Below, in pieces: positions 13,349-13,561 of a stretch of DNA of 13,561 nucleotides. The translations under genes were made by a program, and so were the position numbers. The notes beneath the pieces are model-generated. The model was not told the origin of the DNA. It saw nothing but the letters and a program-made list of their open reading frames with translations, and ran no database searches. Numbering within the stretch: position 1 is the stretch's first letter; every line of letters begins with the position of its first letter. This DNA is from Candidatus Epulonipiscium sp. (GTDB taxonomy: Bacteria; Bacillota_A; Clostridia; Lachnospirales; Cellulosilyticaceae). The DNA lies in contig DUUM01000406.1 of NCBI GenBank assembly GCA_012841565.1, positions 1-13,561 of the forward strand, given 5' to 3'.

Positions 13349-13561
13349 TTAAATCATTTGCATCATTCTTAATATCTCGTCATAAAACAAAGTTTTGCTT
13401 ACCTGCTTATCCATGATATCCAATACTTCACCATCTTTAAGAAAAATCACTCTGTTACAATGACTAGCCACATGGGGATCATGTGTTACAACAATAACTG
13501 TTTTGTTCATTTCAGAATTGATTCTACCAATTTCTTTTACAACCACCTCTGCTGATTGAGA
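13349..13561 (-). CDS. MacB/LolD-type ABC transporter ATPase, C-terminal part (5' end beyond window)
   Basis: Seventy codons are visible, open to the right edge. The fragment begins SQSAEVVVKEIGRINSEMNK, which matches the region just after the Walker B/D-loop (LDSxSAE) of MacB/LolD/FtsE-like ATPases. TVIVVTHDPHVASHCNRVIF follows, with the switch His intact (residue 27 of the fragment), and then LKDGEVLD. These ATPases pair with FtsX-like permeases that export peptides or lipids, often as antimicrobial-peptide resistance pumps beside two-component systems. No permease follows downstream; a terminator and the IS66 remnant come instead. The visible part is undamaged. Upstream Walker A and signature motifs cannot be checked here. 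Confidence 0.85.
   Translation of the reverse strand, partial: SQSAEVVVKEIGRINSEMNKTVIVVTHDPHVASHCNRVIFLKDGEVLDIMDKQVSKTLFYDEILRMMQMI

Noticed and set aside
1..13561. CRISPR array, tRNA or rRNA genes, replication origin
   Set aside because: No regularly spaced repeats, cloverleaf sequences, rRNA-like stretches or iteron clusters were seen on either strand.

Overview
The window looks like accessory DNA from a low-GC Gram-positive anaerobe of the class Clostridia. The evidence is AT-rich composition, AAGGAGG-type ribosome binding sites, intrinsic terminators with T-runs, and clostridial protein families: a Y-family polymerase with a YolD-like partner, large serine recombinases, a SHOCT protein and an IS66-type TnpA. 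The species cannot be named from the sequence. Every gene I accept lies on the minus strand, so transcription runs from high to low coordinates.

Right end (12559-13561): debris of cargo and an insertion sequence. The 3' end of a MacB/LolD-type ABC ATPase enters from the right edge and has its own terminator. Next comes the left end of an IS66-family insertion sequence, with a GTAAGCG terminal repeat and a tnpA gene broken by two frameshifts. It abuts the 3' piece of a second, BcrA-like ABC ATPase that carries an in-frame stop.

Middle (6625-12434): the regulation and recombination module of what is probably an integrative conjugative element. In transcription order it holds a sigma-70 region-4-like regulator, a structured leader of about 500 bases with a 10-codon micro-ORF, a 51-aa basic protein, a 54-aa SHOCT protein, and three tandem large serine recombinases. 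The outer two recombinases have complete catalytic domains. The middle one has none, yet keeps its own start and ribosome binding site. A terminator and a perfect 10-bp inverted repeat follow the last recombinase, where the element's attachment end could lie.

Left half (1-6630): a 615-base spacer with hairpins and possible micro-ORFs. It is followed by a two-gene operon of unknown function (101 aa, and a DUF4885-like 330 aa protein with a G9 tract), ended by a strong terminator. Then come two small conserved genes of unknown function. Next is a Y-family DNA polymerase gene, from a good promoter, interrupted by one in-frame TAA and overlapping a YolD-like gene. Last is a 468-codon open frame of unknown function that runs off the left edge and is preceded by two mutually exclusive RNA hairpins.

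The points most worth following are the catalytic-domain-less middle recombinase, the RNA leader of the recombinase operon, the alternative hairpins ahead of the left-edge gene, and the single nonsense codon in the polymerase.
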